Shown here: one piece after another, positions 17,536 to 25,400 of the stretch
Numbering within the stretch: position 1 is the stretch's first letter
Layout of the letters: each line of letters begins with the position of its first letter
The notes under the pieces: model-generated
The model's database searches: none
What the model was told of the DNA's origin: nothing
The model's input: the letters and a program-made list of their open reading frames with translations, nothing else
Translations under genes and position numbers: made by a program
Assembly (NCBI GenBank): GCA_011772425.1
Contig: WVZO01000336.1
Location: 6,709 to 51,319 of the forward strand
Direction of reading: 5' to 3'
Length of the DNA stretch: 44,611 bases
Source of the DNA: Candidatus Aminicenantota bacterium
Lineage (GTDB): Bacteria; Acidobacteriota; Aminicenantia; UBA2199

Positions 17536-19230
17536 CTATTGGGCTGCGGGCGCCGCCCGCTCTTTTCCAATACAAAACAGGTGTTTGTCGCCGCGAATAT
17601 AAATGCGGCCCTGGGAGAAAGCCGGGATGGTCACTGCTTTTTCTCCCAGTTCACATGTGCTGATGAGCTGGAATTCTTTATCCGCTTTAAAAACAGACAT
17701 AACGCCTTTCATATCCATCAGGTAAACCTTATCGCCCACCAGGATGGGGGATGAATAAAATCCATGATCAAAATCGTGTACCCAGTATCGTTCACCGGTT
17801 TTACTATTAAAACACGAAACTGTTCCATAACTTGAGGCCATGATGACGAAATCTTTGGTAGCCAGGGGACTGGCTACCTCCGAAAGATCATCTTCGTATT
17901 CCCAGGCAACGTTGGGCGTGCCTTCTAACCTGATCGCGGCTAAGAGGGCATTATCATTAACCACATACACCATGCCGTCAGCATAAGCAGGAGACGGGGC
18001 AACTTCCCCGGACATGCATTTAACCCGCCATAACTCCTGACCGGTACGGGGATCGTAAGAAATCACAAAAGGATTTGAGCTGAGTATAATCTCTACCCGC
18101 GTGCCGGTATTAACCAGGATGGGCGACGCCCAGGAAATATCCACATCACGCGGCTTATCATATATTAATATACCGGTTTCTGTTTTCATAGCAAGCAAGT
18201 GGCCCCCGGTTTTATGATCGTACTGGACCAGCAGTAAATCTTGATATGTTACCAGGGAAGAAGCATGGCCGTAATGATTTCCAGGCACACCCAGGTTTTT
18301 AGCCCAAATTCGTTTCCCGGCAAAATCTAAGCAGGCGATATCTCCCGTGGCAAAAATCGCAAATACCCGTTGTCCATCCGTGGTCATGGTGGGGGCGGCA
18401 TAACCCGTGTCTTCAGTTGGTTTAGGCCGTTTAGCCGGCGATCCGGGAATATCGTTCAATTCCGCCTGCCAGGCAATTTTTCCCGTTCCGGCATCGATAC
18501 AATAAACCGCCTGGTTTTGTTTATCCGCACCTGAAAGAAAAATCTTATCTCCCCATAAAATAGGCGAATTATACCCGGGAAGAGGAATAGAAATTTTCCA
18601 GCATATGTTTTTATTGGATTTCCCATCCCATTCAATGGGTACATCCGTGTGATAGGCAATGCCGTTTCCTTCCGGGCCGCGAAACCCCGGCCAATTTTTT
18701 CTTATTTCATCGATGCCCGGAAAGTCCCCCACCGACATTTTTTCCTTTGCTTTCTCCATCCCGAAATGTTTCATTTCATTTTCCGATAAGATTCCCAACA
18801 CAAAAGCCAGCAGAAACAGGCCCAATCCGCTGAAAATGATATATTTGCGTGCTAATAGCTTGTTCTCCCAGGTATCTTCCGGTCCGGGGCTTTCACTCAA
18901 ATCCGGGAACCGGGATTTTAATGAACTCATATATTTTAACGCAATCAAAAAAACCAACACAAATACAAAAAGCAAAATACTCCCGGTGCGAATCTGCCAT
19001 TGATAGGTAAAATAAGCCTTCCGGGCCAGTAGATCCAGGGCCCTTATTTGCTCTTTTAAAGCCGTATCATTGGGATTCTCTTGAAGTTTTAACATCAATT
19101 GAGAAATCGCTTTGCTGTTCAACGGATCAATCGATTTTGTCTGGATATAGTTAGCAATCAATAACACGCTGAGTATTACAGCAAAAATAACAGCAACGAT
19201 CGCAACCCTTTTAGCAATATTATAAAGCAT
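17536..19230 (-). CDS. Membrane-anchored PQQ-like beta-propeller protein
   Basis: Length 564 residues. A signal/anchor helix (about 8-28), a soluble stretch, a second hydrophobic segment (GSILLFVFVLVFLIAL, ~84-100) and a third (IIFSGLGLFLLAFVLGI, ~130-146) precede the propeller. NWPGFRGPEGNG marks the start of the propeller (about residue 183). Blades show GDKIFLSGADKQNQAVYCIDAGTGKIAWQ-type repeats. The propeller is predicted to face the periplasm. It is 15 bp upstream of the NuoEF fusion and 200 bp downstream of the NapH-like gene, from which a large hairpin separates it. A redox or scaffold role for the operon is inferred only from context. Confidence 0.86.
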   Translation of the reverse strand: MLYNIAKRVAIVAVIFAVILSVLLIANYIQTKSIDPLNSKAISQLMLKLQENPNDTALKEQIRALDLLARKAYFTYQWQIRTGSILLFVFVLVFLIALKYMSSLKSRFPDLSESPGPEDTWENKLLARKYIIFSGLGLFLLAFVLGILSENEMKHFGMEKAKEKMSVGDFPGIDEIRKNWPGFRGPEGNGIAYHTDVPIEWDGKSNKNICWKISIPLPGYNSPILWGDKIFLSGADKQNQAVYCIDAGTGKIAWQAELNDIPGSPAKRPKPTEDTGYAAPTMTTDGQRVFAIFATGDIACLDFAGKRIWAKNLGVPGNHYGHASSLVTYQDLLLVQYDHKTGGHLLAMKTETGILIYDKPRDVDISWASPILVNTGTRVEIILSSNPFVISYDPRTGQELWRVKCMSGEVAPSPAYADGMVYVVNDNALLAAIRLEGTPNVAWEYEDDLSEVASPLATKDFVIMASSYGTVSCFNSKTGERYWVHDFDHGFYSSPILVGDKVYLMDMKGVMSVFKADKEFQLISTCELGEKAVTIPAFSQGRIYIRGDKHLFCIGKERAAPAAQ

Positions 19231-19249
19231 CTTTACTATTTACCTCAGA

Positions 19250-19445
19250 ATGAAAAATTAAAAATGAAAAATTATAAATTAAAAATGGAAACGGTGCCCT
19301 TCGGGCAATTTTTTAACGCCTTCGGCGGTAAATTTAAACACAAATTAGACACTATTTCCTTTTTCGCCGAAGGCGTTAAAAAATTGCCCGAAGGACGTCT
19401 ATTCCATTTTTCATTTTTCATTTTTCGTTTTTCATTTATAATTTT
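19250..19445. repeat. Giant imperfect hairpin between propeller and NapH-like genes
   Basis: The arms (about 19250-19327 and 19365-19445) are complementary. The inner 25 bp are perfect (19303-19327 with 19365-19389, containing TTAACGCCTTCGGCG), and outside them AAAATGAAAAATTA-type runs face TTTTTCATTTTTCATTTT. The loop is 37 nt. The NapH-like gene's stop codon is inside the right arm, so its last codons come from the repeat. In the operon it could act as an attenuator, a processing site or an mRNA stabiliser. Confidence 0.9.
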
Positions 19446-20751
19446 TATCTTCCTCTATCTCATCCGGGCTTATTATTCCCAATCGAACTTGCTCATATGG
19501 ACAATACTTAAAGCATCGTGCACAACTCAAGCATGTCCCGGTATCTACTTCATATTCCACCTGTTTTTTACGAATAGAAAGACCGATTACTTTAAGACAG
19601 ATGATGAATCCCAGGAATCCCCCTAAAATCCATGCACCTGTTTTAAATTTATTTTGAATGGCCGCTGCTTCGGAAAATAATTCTTCGGTCGGTTTTCCCG
19701 AAGCCCGAAACGCACGGGTCTGCTCGGTTGTCTCTTTCCTTTTGCCGGAATTCTCCAGGTGAATCTCCTCTGCCAGCGATACGGTAAAATGCTGACGGGA
19801 AAGGGGTACATGTAATCGAGAAATAACCCATCCGCTGCCAATGACAATTACTGGAAGCAAAACCAATAAAATTGCCAGCCGCTTAATCTCAGTTTCCCTT
19901 TTTTCCCGGGGAAGAGAAATGTCCCCGGGTTTTTTAATAGCACCAAAGGGACAGGATTCTTCACATAACCGGCAATTATTGCATTCAGTCGGCGTAATTT
20001 TAACATGCCATTTTGCCAGACGTGACATCCAATCCAGTAATACTCCATAGGGACAAAAAAACCGGCAATAGGGCCGTGCAATTACCGTACCCAGCATAAG
20101 CATGGATATTCCCAAAATAACCATATTAAAACTGGCCCCAAACCGGAAAAAACCCACAAAGGGATCATACTGACAAATAATAAAACCAGCACCGGCGGCG
20201 GCAAACAAAACCGCCAGCCCAAGATAAATATAAGGGATAATGCCTAAAACGCCGGCCAACCAACCGGGAACTTTGGCTGGCTTGAGAACTACAACATCTT
20301 GAATCGCCCCCAAAGGACAAACCGCCGCACAAAAGGTGCGACCGAAATATAATGTAAAAATAAGCGGGAGAATAAAAAAAGCAACCACTGTAAAAGGGAT
20401 GACGTAATTGCTATTGAATAAAGCAAAAAATACATTTTGAATTGCTCCTATCGAACAAACACAGCCTTCCCTGTAAAACCCGAAATAGATCAAACAAAAC
20501 ACCATTAATAAAAAAATCTTCCGGCGTGACCGCAGTTTGAGAGCAAAAAAAGAGGCCAATGAAAGAGCAGCAAGCAAGACAAACACATCCAGGTATTCTA
20601 AAAACGGCGCGCGCGGCGACTGAGTGATTAAATCCGGCCGCTTATAGTCCGTTTGAAAATCAGGCTTGGGAAAGCGTTCCGCAGTCTGAGAAAAACTTAG
20701 ATAAGGTAATAAAAGCAAGAAAAAAAGAATAAAAAATTTGTTTAATTTCAT
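19432..20751 (-). CDS. NapH/NosR-like membrane Fe-S protein
   Basis: Length 439 residues. It has an N-terminal signal segment and then several membrane helices. Polyferredoxin-type motifs sit at the helix ends: CVCSIGAIQN, CAAVCPLGAIQD and CRFFCPYGVLLD. A [4Fe-4S] motif CNNCRLCEESCPFGA follows, a further membrane pass (LAILLVLLPVIVIGSGW), a soluble segment, a last helix, and a C-terminal [4Fe-4S] CLSCARCFKYCP. NapH, NosR and related proteins pass electrons between the quinol pool or cytoplasm and periplasmic partners. Its start overlaps the stop of the Tat ferredoxin gene by 4 bp, as in napG-napH pairs. The last five residues lie in the giant hairpin. Confidence 0.88.
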   Translation of the reverse strand: MKLNKFFILFFLLLLPYLSFSQTAERFPKPDFQTDYKRPDLITQSPRAPFLEYLDVFVLLAALSLASFFALKLRSRRKIFLLMVFCLIYFGFYREGCVCSIGAIQNVFFALFNSNYVIPFTVVAFFILPLIFTLYFGRTFCAAVCPLGAIQDVVVLKPAKVPGWLAGVLGIIPYIYLGLAVLFAAAGAGFIICQYDPFVGFFRFGASFNMVILGISMLMLGTVIARPYCRFFCPYGVLLDWMSRLAKWHVKITPTECNNCRLCEESCPFGAIKKPGDISLPREKRETEIKRLAILLVLLPVIVIGSGWVISRLHVPLSRQHFTVSLAEEIHLENSGKRKETTEQTRAFRASGKPTEELFSEAAAIQNKFKTGAWILGGFLGFIICLKVIGLSIRKKQVEYEVDTGTCLSCARCFKYCPYEQVRLGIISPDEIEEDKNYK

Positions 20752-21338
20752 TGTTTGCCTAAAAACCTTGCAGCTTCACTCCCTCTTAAAATATAAGGCT
20801 TGCTGGCCGGTACTCGTTTGTAGGCCCGGGAAGGACATGACCTGGCAATGGAACATTCATTGCAATTTAAACAAAGATCATGGTTTACCTGTAAATACAA
20901 TGAGCCATTTCCAAAAGCACCGCAGCCTTTTACACATTTGCCGCAGCCAATACACAAATCCTTATCGATGGTATATTCAAAATACGGGTCTTCAACGAAG
21001 GTCCGTTTGATGGCACCGGTGGGACAGAGTTGATTCTCTGCCCCGGTATCCCTTGACTTTGCCCCCGGCTGCAAATACCCGCTGCATAAATCACAATAAC
21101 CACACATCGAAAACGAATGCACAACTTTCACCGCTGATTGAGGCAACACACAATTCTGGGAACACTTTTCACATTGTACACAAATATTGGGGTCTAACTG
21201 CCAGACCATCTCCTCAGAAGAAGACCTGCCAATTAAGAACCCGGCAATCCCACCAATCGTGATACTCGCCACCGTATGCAAACTTGTACGGAGGAAATCA
21301 CGTCTGTTGATTAAATTATCAGGTTTATTATTTTTCAC
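20748..21338 (-). CDS. Tat-exported multi-[4Fe-4S] ferredoxin (NapG-like)
   Basis: Length 196 residues. The twin-arginine signal NRRDFLRT (11-18) is followed by a hydrophobic helix (TVASITIGGIAGFLIG). Cys motifs: CVQCEKCSQNC, CGYCDLC with LCPTGA, CIGCGKCVKGC and CLNCNECSIARSC, giving about four [4Fe-4S] clusters. This is the pattern of NapG/DmsB-type periplasmic electron carriers that partner with NapH-like proteins. It overlaps the NapH-like gene and is 3 bp from the NHL propeller gene, so a G-H type pair is very likely. No CxxCH haem motif is present anywhere nearby. Confidence 0.9.
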   Translation of the reverse strand: MKNNKPDNLINRRDFLRTSLHTVASITIGGIAGFLIGRSSSEEMVWQLDPNICVQCEKCSQNCVLPQSAVKVVHSFSMCGYCDLCSGYLQPGAKSRDTGAENQLCPTGAIKRTFVEDPYFEYTIDKDLCIGCGKCVKGCGAFGNGSLYLQVNHDLCLNCNECSIARSCPSRAYKRVPASKPYILRGSEAARFLGKQ

Positions 21339-21341
21339 TGC

Positions 21342-22382
21342 TTACTCCTTAATGAAAAGTTTTTGCGGGGGTCCAGGGGGCAGTTTTTTCAAAAAGCGCC
21401 CCCTGGTCGCCGAAGGCAAATCAAAAATCCGTACAGCTTTTTTCACCGGGTCTAAAACGTAGATACTCCCGGATGAATCTGTTGCCAGGTCCAGACCTAC
21501 TGTCCCTTCTTTAAATAGATCGGGAGCGGCAACAATGGAAACAAATCTTCCCAACCGGTTGTATATCTTTACCCTGGCAATACCTTTTTCACTGGTAACA
21601 AATGAGCCGTCATCCAGGATGGTGATATGCGTCGGATTGCAGCATCCGCAAAAACCCTCTACTTTCATCGAATACTCACCCCACGAGGTTCTTAAATTAC
21701 CTTCCTTGGTATAATTTTCCAGGGAATGGCGCCCGGGATTCACCACCCACAGGAACCCATCAGGGTCCACAGCTACATCAAAATAGGGACTGGGGATCAC
21801 AAATCCGGGAATGTCTTTGGCTTTATTCTTCTCACCGATTCTTGCCTGTTTGCGGCCGGATTTATTGAATTTCCAGACAATATGATTGCCTGCATCTGCA
21901 ACAAAAACATTCTCTTTTGAAATAGCGATAGACGTGATAATCGCACGTTCTCCCAGGGATTCCCATTGAGCCTTTTTAACACCTTTTGTATCATAAACCT
22001 CGACATGATCTCTCATCCCGAGATACAGGTCTTGATTTTCGTCTACGGAAAGGCAATATGCGGCCCCTGGTGTTTTTATAGAAGAATGGGTGCTGCCGTC
22101 CCTATTCAAGATTAGTACTGAATCATCACCGGAAACATAGATTTTATCCTCCGGACCGACTGAAATTCCATACGCATTTGGTGAATTTATATTTATTTGT
22201 TGGACCTCGGAATAATGAATTAGATTTTTTTCACTTTTTTTAAAGTTTTCTATATTATATTCGAACGGGTTCTCCCCGTCCTTTTTCGAGTTCTCTGATA
22301 TTGCCCGGATTCCAAAGTAGAGAATCCCTGCCATTGAAACGATTATAATAATGCCTGTTAATAATCGATTATTTTTCATCAT
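21342..22382 (-). CDS. NHL-repeat six-bladed beta-propeller, membrane-anchored
   Basis: Length 346 residues from MMKNNR; the start overlaps the upstream stop (ATGATGA). One N-terminal helix (LLTGIIIIVSMAGILYFGI) acts as signal or anchor. The propeller has NHL-type blades such as AYGISVGPEDKIYVSGDDSVLILN, VFVADAGNHIVWKFNKSG and DGFLWVVNPGRHSLENYTKEGN. Also present are a CGCC motif in the blade near 245 and GSIYVLDPVKKAVRIFDL as last blade. The last ~22 residues (ATRGRFLKK...FIKE) are encoded by a palindromic element that also supplies the end of the gene, so the native C-terminus has been replaced. The CGCC pair could bind metal or form a disulphide (inference). Confidence 0.83.
   Translation of the reverse strand: MMKNNRLLTGIIIIVSMAGILYFGIRAISENSKKDGENPFEYNIENFKKSEKNLIHYSEVQQININSPNAYGISVGPEDKIYVSGDDSVLILNRDGSTHSSIKTPGAAYCLSVDENQDLYLGMRDHVEVYDTKGVKKAQWESLGERAIITSIAISKENVFVADAGNHIVWKFNKSGRKQARIGEKNKAKDIPGFVIPSPYFDVAVDPDGFLWVVNPGRHSLENYTKEGNLRTSWGEYSMKVEGFCGCCNPTHITILDDGSFVTSEKGIARVKIYNRLGRFVSIVAAPDLFKEGTVGLDLATDSSGSIYVLDPVKKAVRIFDLPSATRGRFLKKLPPGPPQKLFIKE
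21351..21420. repeat. Palindromic element copy 4, at the 3' end of the NHL gene
   Basis: From the AAAAGTTTTTGCGG end through GGTCCAGGGGGC, AGTTTTTTCAAAAAGC, GCCCCCTGG to TCGCCGAAGGC. Relative to the gene it is in the opposite orientation to copies 1 and 6, yet still gives an open frame. It forms the last ~22 codons, with the stop just beyond. Confidence 0.88.
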
Positions 22383-23809
22383 CGTCCTCTTACATCGATG
22401 CACACCAACCGGCGTGAATCACGAACCAGCAGCCTGCCGCCGGCAATTGCCATCGGTCCCCAGGCGTCTACTCCCTCAAGAACCTTTGCCTGTCCCAATT
22501 GAATATACTCTTTCGTACTTGTCTTCAGAATCGTTAACACCCCATCATCATTTAAAATAAAGAATTTGTCGTCAGCAACAAGATAGGGTCCCAGGCCAAA
22601 ACGATTTGTCTTGCCGCTGGACCAGATGATTTTACCGCAATCATCCGGGCGGCAGCAAACAAATTGTTCCCGCAGCGGTCCCGCGTCTTTGGGCAGGATA
22701 GAAAATAAATGCCCTTTATAAAAAATCGGCGTTTGCTGCTCCGACGCCAAACCCTCCGTAGATTTTAATGCTTGTAAAGGCTCCACTGAAAACACGTCAC
22801 CTTCAGACTTTATTTTTAACATCATGCTCCCGGCGCCGTACCCCGCCGTTACAAAAATCCTGCCATCCCCTAAGTACACCGGGGATGGTGCAATTACATT
22901 ATGACTCCACAAATTGGATGCAAACAATACCTGGCCAGCCGCATCTCCTTCAGCCGACACCCCGACGATTCCCCCTAGGGCGCAGTAAACATATATTTTT
23001 TTCCCTTGAAAAGAAATAGGCATGATAGAGGAATGAGACATTTTCCAATTGTTGGGATTCGGGGTTTCCCATATCACCTCACCGGTCTCGCAGTCTACGG
23101 CAATGATTAAAGACTTTCCGCCCACAGCAATAACAGCCAGGGAGTCATCGATGAGGGGACATTGTCCCGTATACCACAAAGGCACTTCAGTGTCGTATTC
23201 TTTTTCAAGATCGATCCCCCACCTGAAATCACCGGAATCAGTATCCACACACATAACGTGACATTTCGGACCGATCGTTACCACGTACTTTTCCGTTACC
23301 GCGGGAATCGTCCTTGACATCCCGTGATTTCGTTTAACATACAATTTATAACCACGTCTCCAGATTTCTTTACCGTCCTCTAAAGAAAAGCAGCGTAAAA
23401 TATCCGCCCGTTCCTCTTCATCATAATCTAAAATATAAACCCGTCCCTTGAAGATAACCGGGCCGGCATGACCTTCTCCCAATTCTATCCACCAGAGAAT
23501 ATTGGGTCCTTCATCTCCCCAACTATCTAAAAGCCGGATATTTTCCTTACTAATATTATCAAAATCAGCCCCTCTAAATCGCTGCCAATTCCCCCGGATT
23601 TCAGCAGGAGTCCCGTTAAAACGGGCGAAATAGGCCCCGATATTAACCGCTTCACTCCTGCTGGATAAAATTTCCGGTCTGCCGTCCATACCCGGAACAT
23701 GTTCAACAAAATCCCTGACCGGATTATGCAGTAACCACCAGGTTAGAAAAACCAAACCTATGAAGGTTGTCCCGGTAATTGCAACAAGATTCAAGAATTT
23801 TTGGTTCAT
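22379..23809 (-). CDS. PQQ-like beta-propeller protein, signal-anchored
   Basis: Length 476 residues. An N-terminal hydrophobic helix (LVAITGTTFIGLVFLTWWLL) precedes WQRFRGADFDN (about residue 75), the propeller-start motif. Blades include GHAGPVIFKGRVYILDY, CFSLEDGKEIWRR, VMCVDTDSGDFRWG and AVDCETGEVIWETP. Its ATG follows directly on the stop of the preceding propeller gene, and its own stop overlaps the NHL gene. It is clearly different from the duplicated pair upstream. It is likely to face the periplasm. There is no sign of quinone-binding catalytic residues, so a structural or ligand-binding role is as possible as a redox one. Confidence 0.86.
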   Translation of the reverse strand: MNQKFLNLVAITGTTFIGLVFLTWWLLHNPVRDFVEHVPGMDGRPEILSSRSEAVNIGAYFARFNGTPAEIRGNWQRFRGADFDNISKENIRLLDSWGDEGPNILWWIELGEGHAGPVIFKGRVYILDYDEEERADILRCFSLEDGKEIWRRGYKLYVKRNHGMSRTIPAVTEKYVVTIGPKCHVMCVDTDSGDFRWGIDLEKEYDTEVPLWYTGQCPLIDDSLAVIAVGGKSLIIAVDCETGEVIWETPNPNNWKMSHSSIMPISFQGKKIYVYCALGGIVGVSAEGDAAGQVLFASNLWSHNVIAPSPVYLGDGRIFVTAGYGAGSMMLKIKSEGDVFSVEPLQALKSTEGLASEQQTPIFYKGHLFSILPKDAGPLREQFVCCRPDDCGKIIWSSGKTNRFGLGPYLVADDKFFILNDDGVLTILKTSTKEYIQLGQAKVLEGVDAWGPMAIAGGRLLVRDSRRLVCIDVRGR

Positions 23810-25027
23810 CTACCTGGCAATATTGTAAACCATCAGGACCTCTCCATGTCTAATATACAAGCGTCCGTTTTTGATGACTGGATGAGCCCAATGGGGACCG
23901 GACCCTTTTTCGATCTTAAACGAACTCACCACGTCAAATTTCTTAGGATTGGGTTTTACCAGGGCAGCATCTCCGCTTTCACTGTAGCAATAAAGCATCC
24001 CATCCGAGAAGATGATATTACCTTTATTCCCGATTGCTTTTTCAGTAAATTGAACGTCTCCGGTTTTCCAGTCTAAACAATGCCAGCCCCTCTTGCTGTG
24101 CCCGGAACCGTAAATATAACCGTCCGCCAGGATCACGGCTCCAAACTGGCTGTCAAGTTTTCTTTGCGACCATACCCGGTTTATTTTTTTCCCATCCGGG
24201 GAAAGTTTGAACATCTGGCCGCCAGTACCGTATCCGCTTACGGTGTAAATATATCCATTATGGTATAAAGGAGTATTGGCATTGACCACATAACTGGTGA
24301 CATGCGAGTAACGCCAGAGATATACCCCCTTATCCGCATCAACCCCAACTACGGACCCAGCCGTCATGGTTAAAAGCAGCCGCATATTACCGTGTTTGAC
24401 CAGGCGGGGTGAACAGTACCCGGAGGTCTCTCCATTTCCTTTGATTTTCCAGATGGTCTTCCCGGAATGTCTATCTAATGCCACCATCATTACATCCGGT
24501 CCGCCAGGCGTACAAAAAACCCGGTTTCCATCGACAAGGAGTGATTCTGTCATTCCCCAATCCAGGTTTCTTGCCTTAAAATCCCGGATCAGGTCCACAG
24601 ACCATCTTTTTTTTCCATTGGTAGAGAAACAAACACACTGCCCCTCTGCACTCATCAGGTAAATCCTGTTACCCACTACTGTAGGAGTGGTACGGGCTCC
24701 CGGATGACTCCCATCCCACTCCGGGCCATAGGAAGATTTCCAGACCAACTTCCCATTCGTATCTAAAGCGAAAAGCCAGCCTTTGCCTGAAATCATACCG
24801 GTAATATAAACTCGATTGGCAGTAACGGCGGCAGAAGAATAGCCTTCTCCAAGTCCGTTAGCGACCCACAAGAGCTCTGGCCCGGCAGCTGGCCACTTTT
24901 TTAAAAGCGTTTCATTTGGATAGACTCCGTCTCGATTCGGTCCTCGCCACTGTGAATCCACCTGACCAAATAAAAGTAAAACATTAACACCAATGATTAA
25001 CCAAACCGCAATAATTGTATTTTTCAT
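23810..25027 (-). CDS. PQQ-like beta-propeller protein, duplicate A
   Basis: Length 405 residues from MKNTIIAVWLIIGV. A longer frame to 25135 is rejected: it would start upstream of the promoter, and the duplicate B start supports 25027. The signal peptide is followed at once by SQWRGPNRDGVYP, the motif opening many secreted PQQ-like propellers. Blades read GKGWLFALDTNGKLVWKS, VCFSTNGKKRWSVDL, ALDRHSGKTIWKI and GVDADKGVYLWRY. It is very similar along its length to duplicate B (25401-26618). It probably leads the operon that runs down to the glycosyltransferase; the next gene's ATG directly follows its TAG. Confidence 0.88.
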   Translation of the reverse strand: MKNTIIAVWLIIGVNVLLLFGQVDSQWRGPNRDGVYPNETLLKKWPAAGPELLWVANGLGEGYSSAAVTANRVYITGMISGKGWLFALDTNGKLVWKSSYGPEWDGSHPGARTTPTVVGNRIYLMSAEGQCVCFSTNGKKRWSVDLIRDFKARNLDWGMTESLLVDGNRVFCTPGGPDVMMVALDRHSGKTIWKIKGNGETSGYCSPRLVKHGNMRLLLTMTAGSVVGVDADKGVYLWRYSHVTSYVVNANTPLYHNGYIYTVSGYGTGGQMFKLSPDGKKINRVWSQRKLDSQFGAVILADGYIYGSGHSKRGWHCLDWKTGDVQFTEKAIGNKGNIIFSDGMLYCYSESGDAALVKPNPKKFDVVSSFKIEKGSGPHWAHPVIKNGRLYIRHGEVLMVYNIAR

Positions 25028-25072
25028 TTTCATCTCACTAATTTTCATTTGATTTCTAATACCTGGAAGTCT

Positions 25073-25102
25073 ATTGTACCATAAACGCATGAGGATAAGC
25101 AA
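25073..25102 (-). promoter_or_regulatory. Promoter of the propeller/Fe-S operon
   Basis: On the minus strand TTGCTT (25102-25097), 18-bp spacer, TACAAT (25078-25073); the leader is about 40 nt. The same promoter, with spacer sequence nearly conserved, lies before duplicate B, which supports function. Confidence 0.65.
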
Positions 25103-25110
25103 TATAAATT

Positions 25111-25140
25111 TAGCCACAAAGGAACACAAAGACACACGAA
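25111..25140. repeat. Dispersed TAGCCACAAAGGxACACAAAGACAC motif
   Basis: A near-identical motif lies at 26701-26734 (same place in the duplicated block) and at 31751-31778. Each is followed by purine-rich GAAGAAGAG. The rest of the 25103-25400 gap holds the 8-bp repeat at 25183-25214 and short palindromes near 25360-25400. Confidence 0.6.
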
Positions 25141-25182
25141 GAAGAGAGGAAGTTAGGAAGATAAGAAGTTGAGAACGGTGGG

Positions 25183-25214
25183 TCAGTGAATCAGTGAATC
25201 AGTGAATCAGTGAG
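25183..25214. repeat. Four tandem TCAGTGAA units
   Basis: A perfect 8-bp unit is repeated three times plus one TCAGTGAG. It is a simple microsatellite in the gap between the two duplicated propeller genes. Confidence 0.9.
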
Positions 25215-25385
25215 GCAGTTGTGAGGAGTTAAAACAGTAAGAAGGTAAGTGGAGGTTGAAGGCTTCGATACCCATTTTATAAATCTCATCTCATTAATAT
25301 GATAAAATTTAACATTTTATTGCCTTCCCTGTGGGTTCGGTTCATTTAAAGAAGCCTTCTCGATGGCCGAAGGCCTTAATAGGTC

Positions 25386-25400
25386 CCCCATGCCATGGGG
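25386..25400 (-). terminator. Hairpin directly after duplicate B stop
   Basis: CCCCATG-CCATGGGG-type palindrome with almost no loop, adjacent to the stop of duplicate B. A second hairpin, GGCCGAAGGCC, lies near 25363. There is no clear U-tract on the minus strand, so a rho-independent terminator is only possible. Confidence 0.35.

Noticed and set aside
25028..25135. Longer N-terminus for propeller duplicate A
   Set aside because: It would begin upstream of the conserved promoter and lacks a counterpart in duplicate B.
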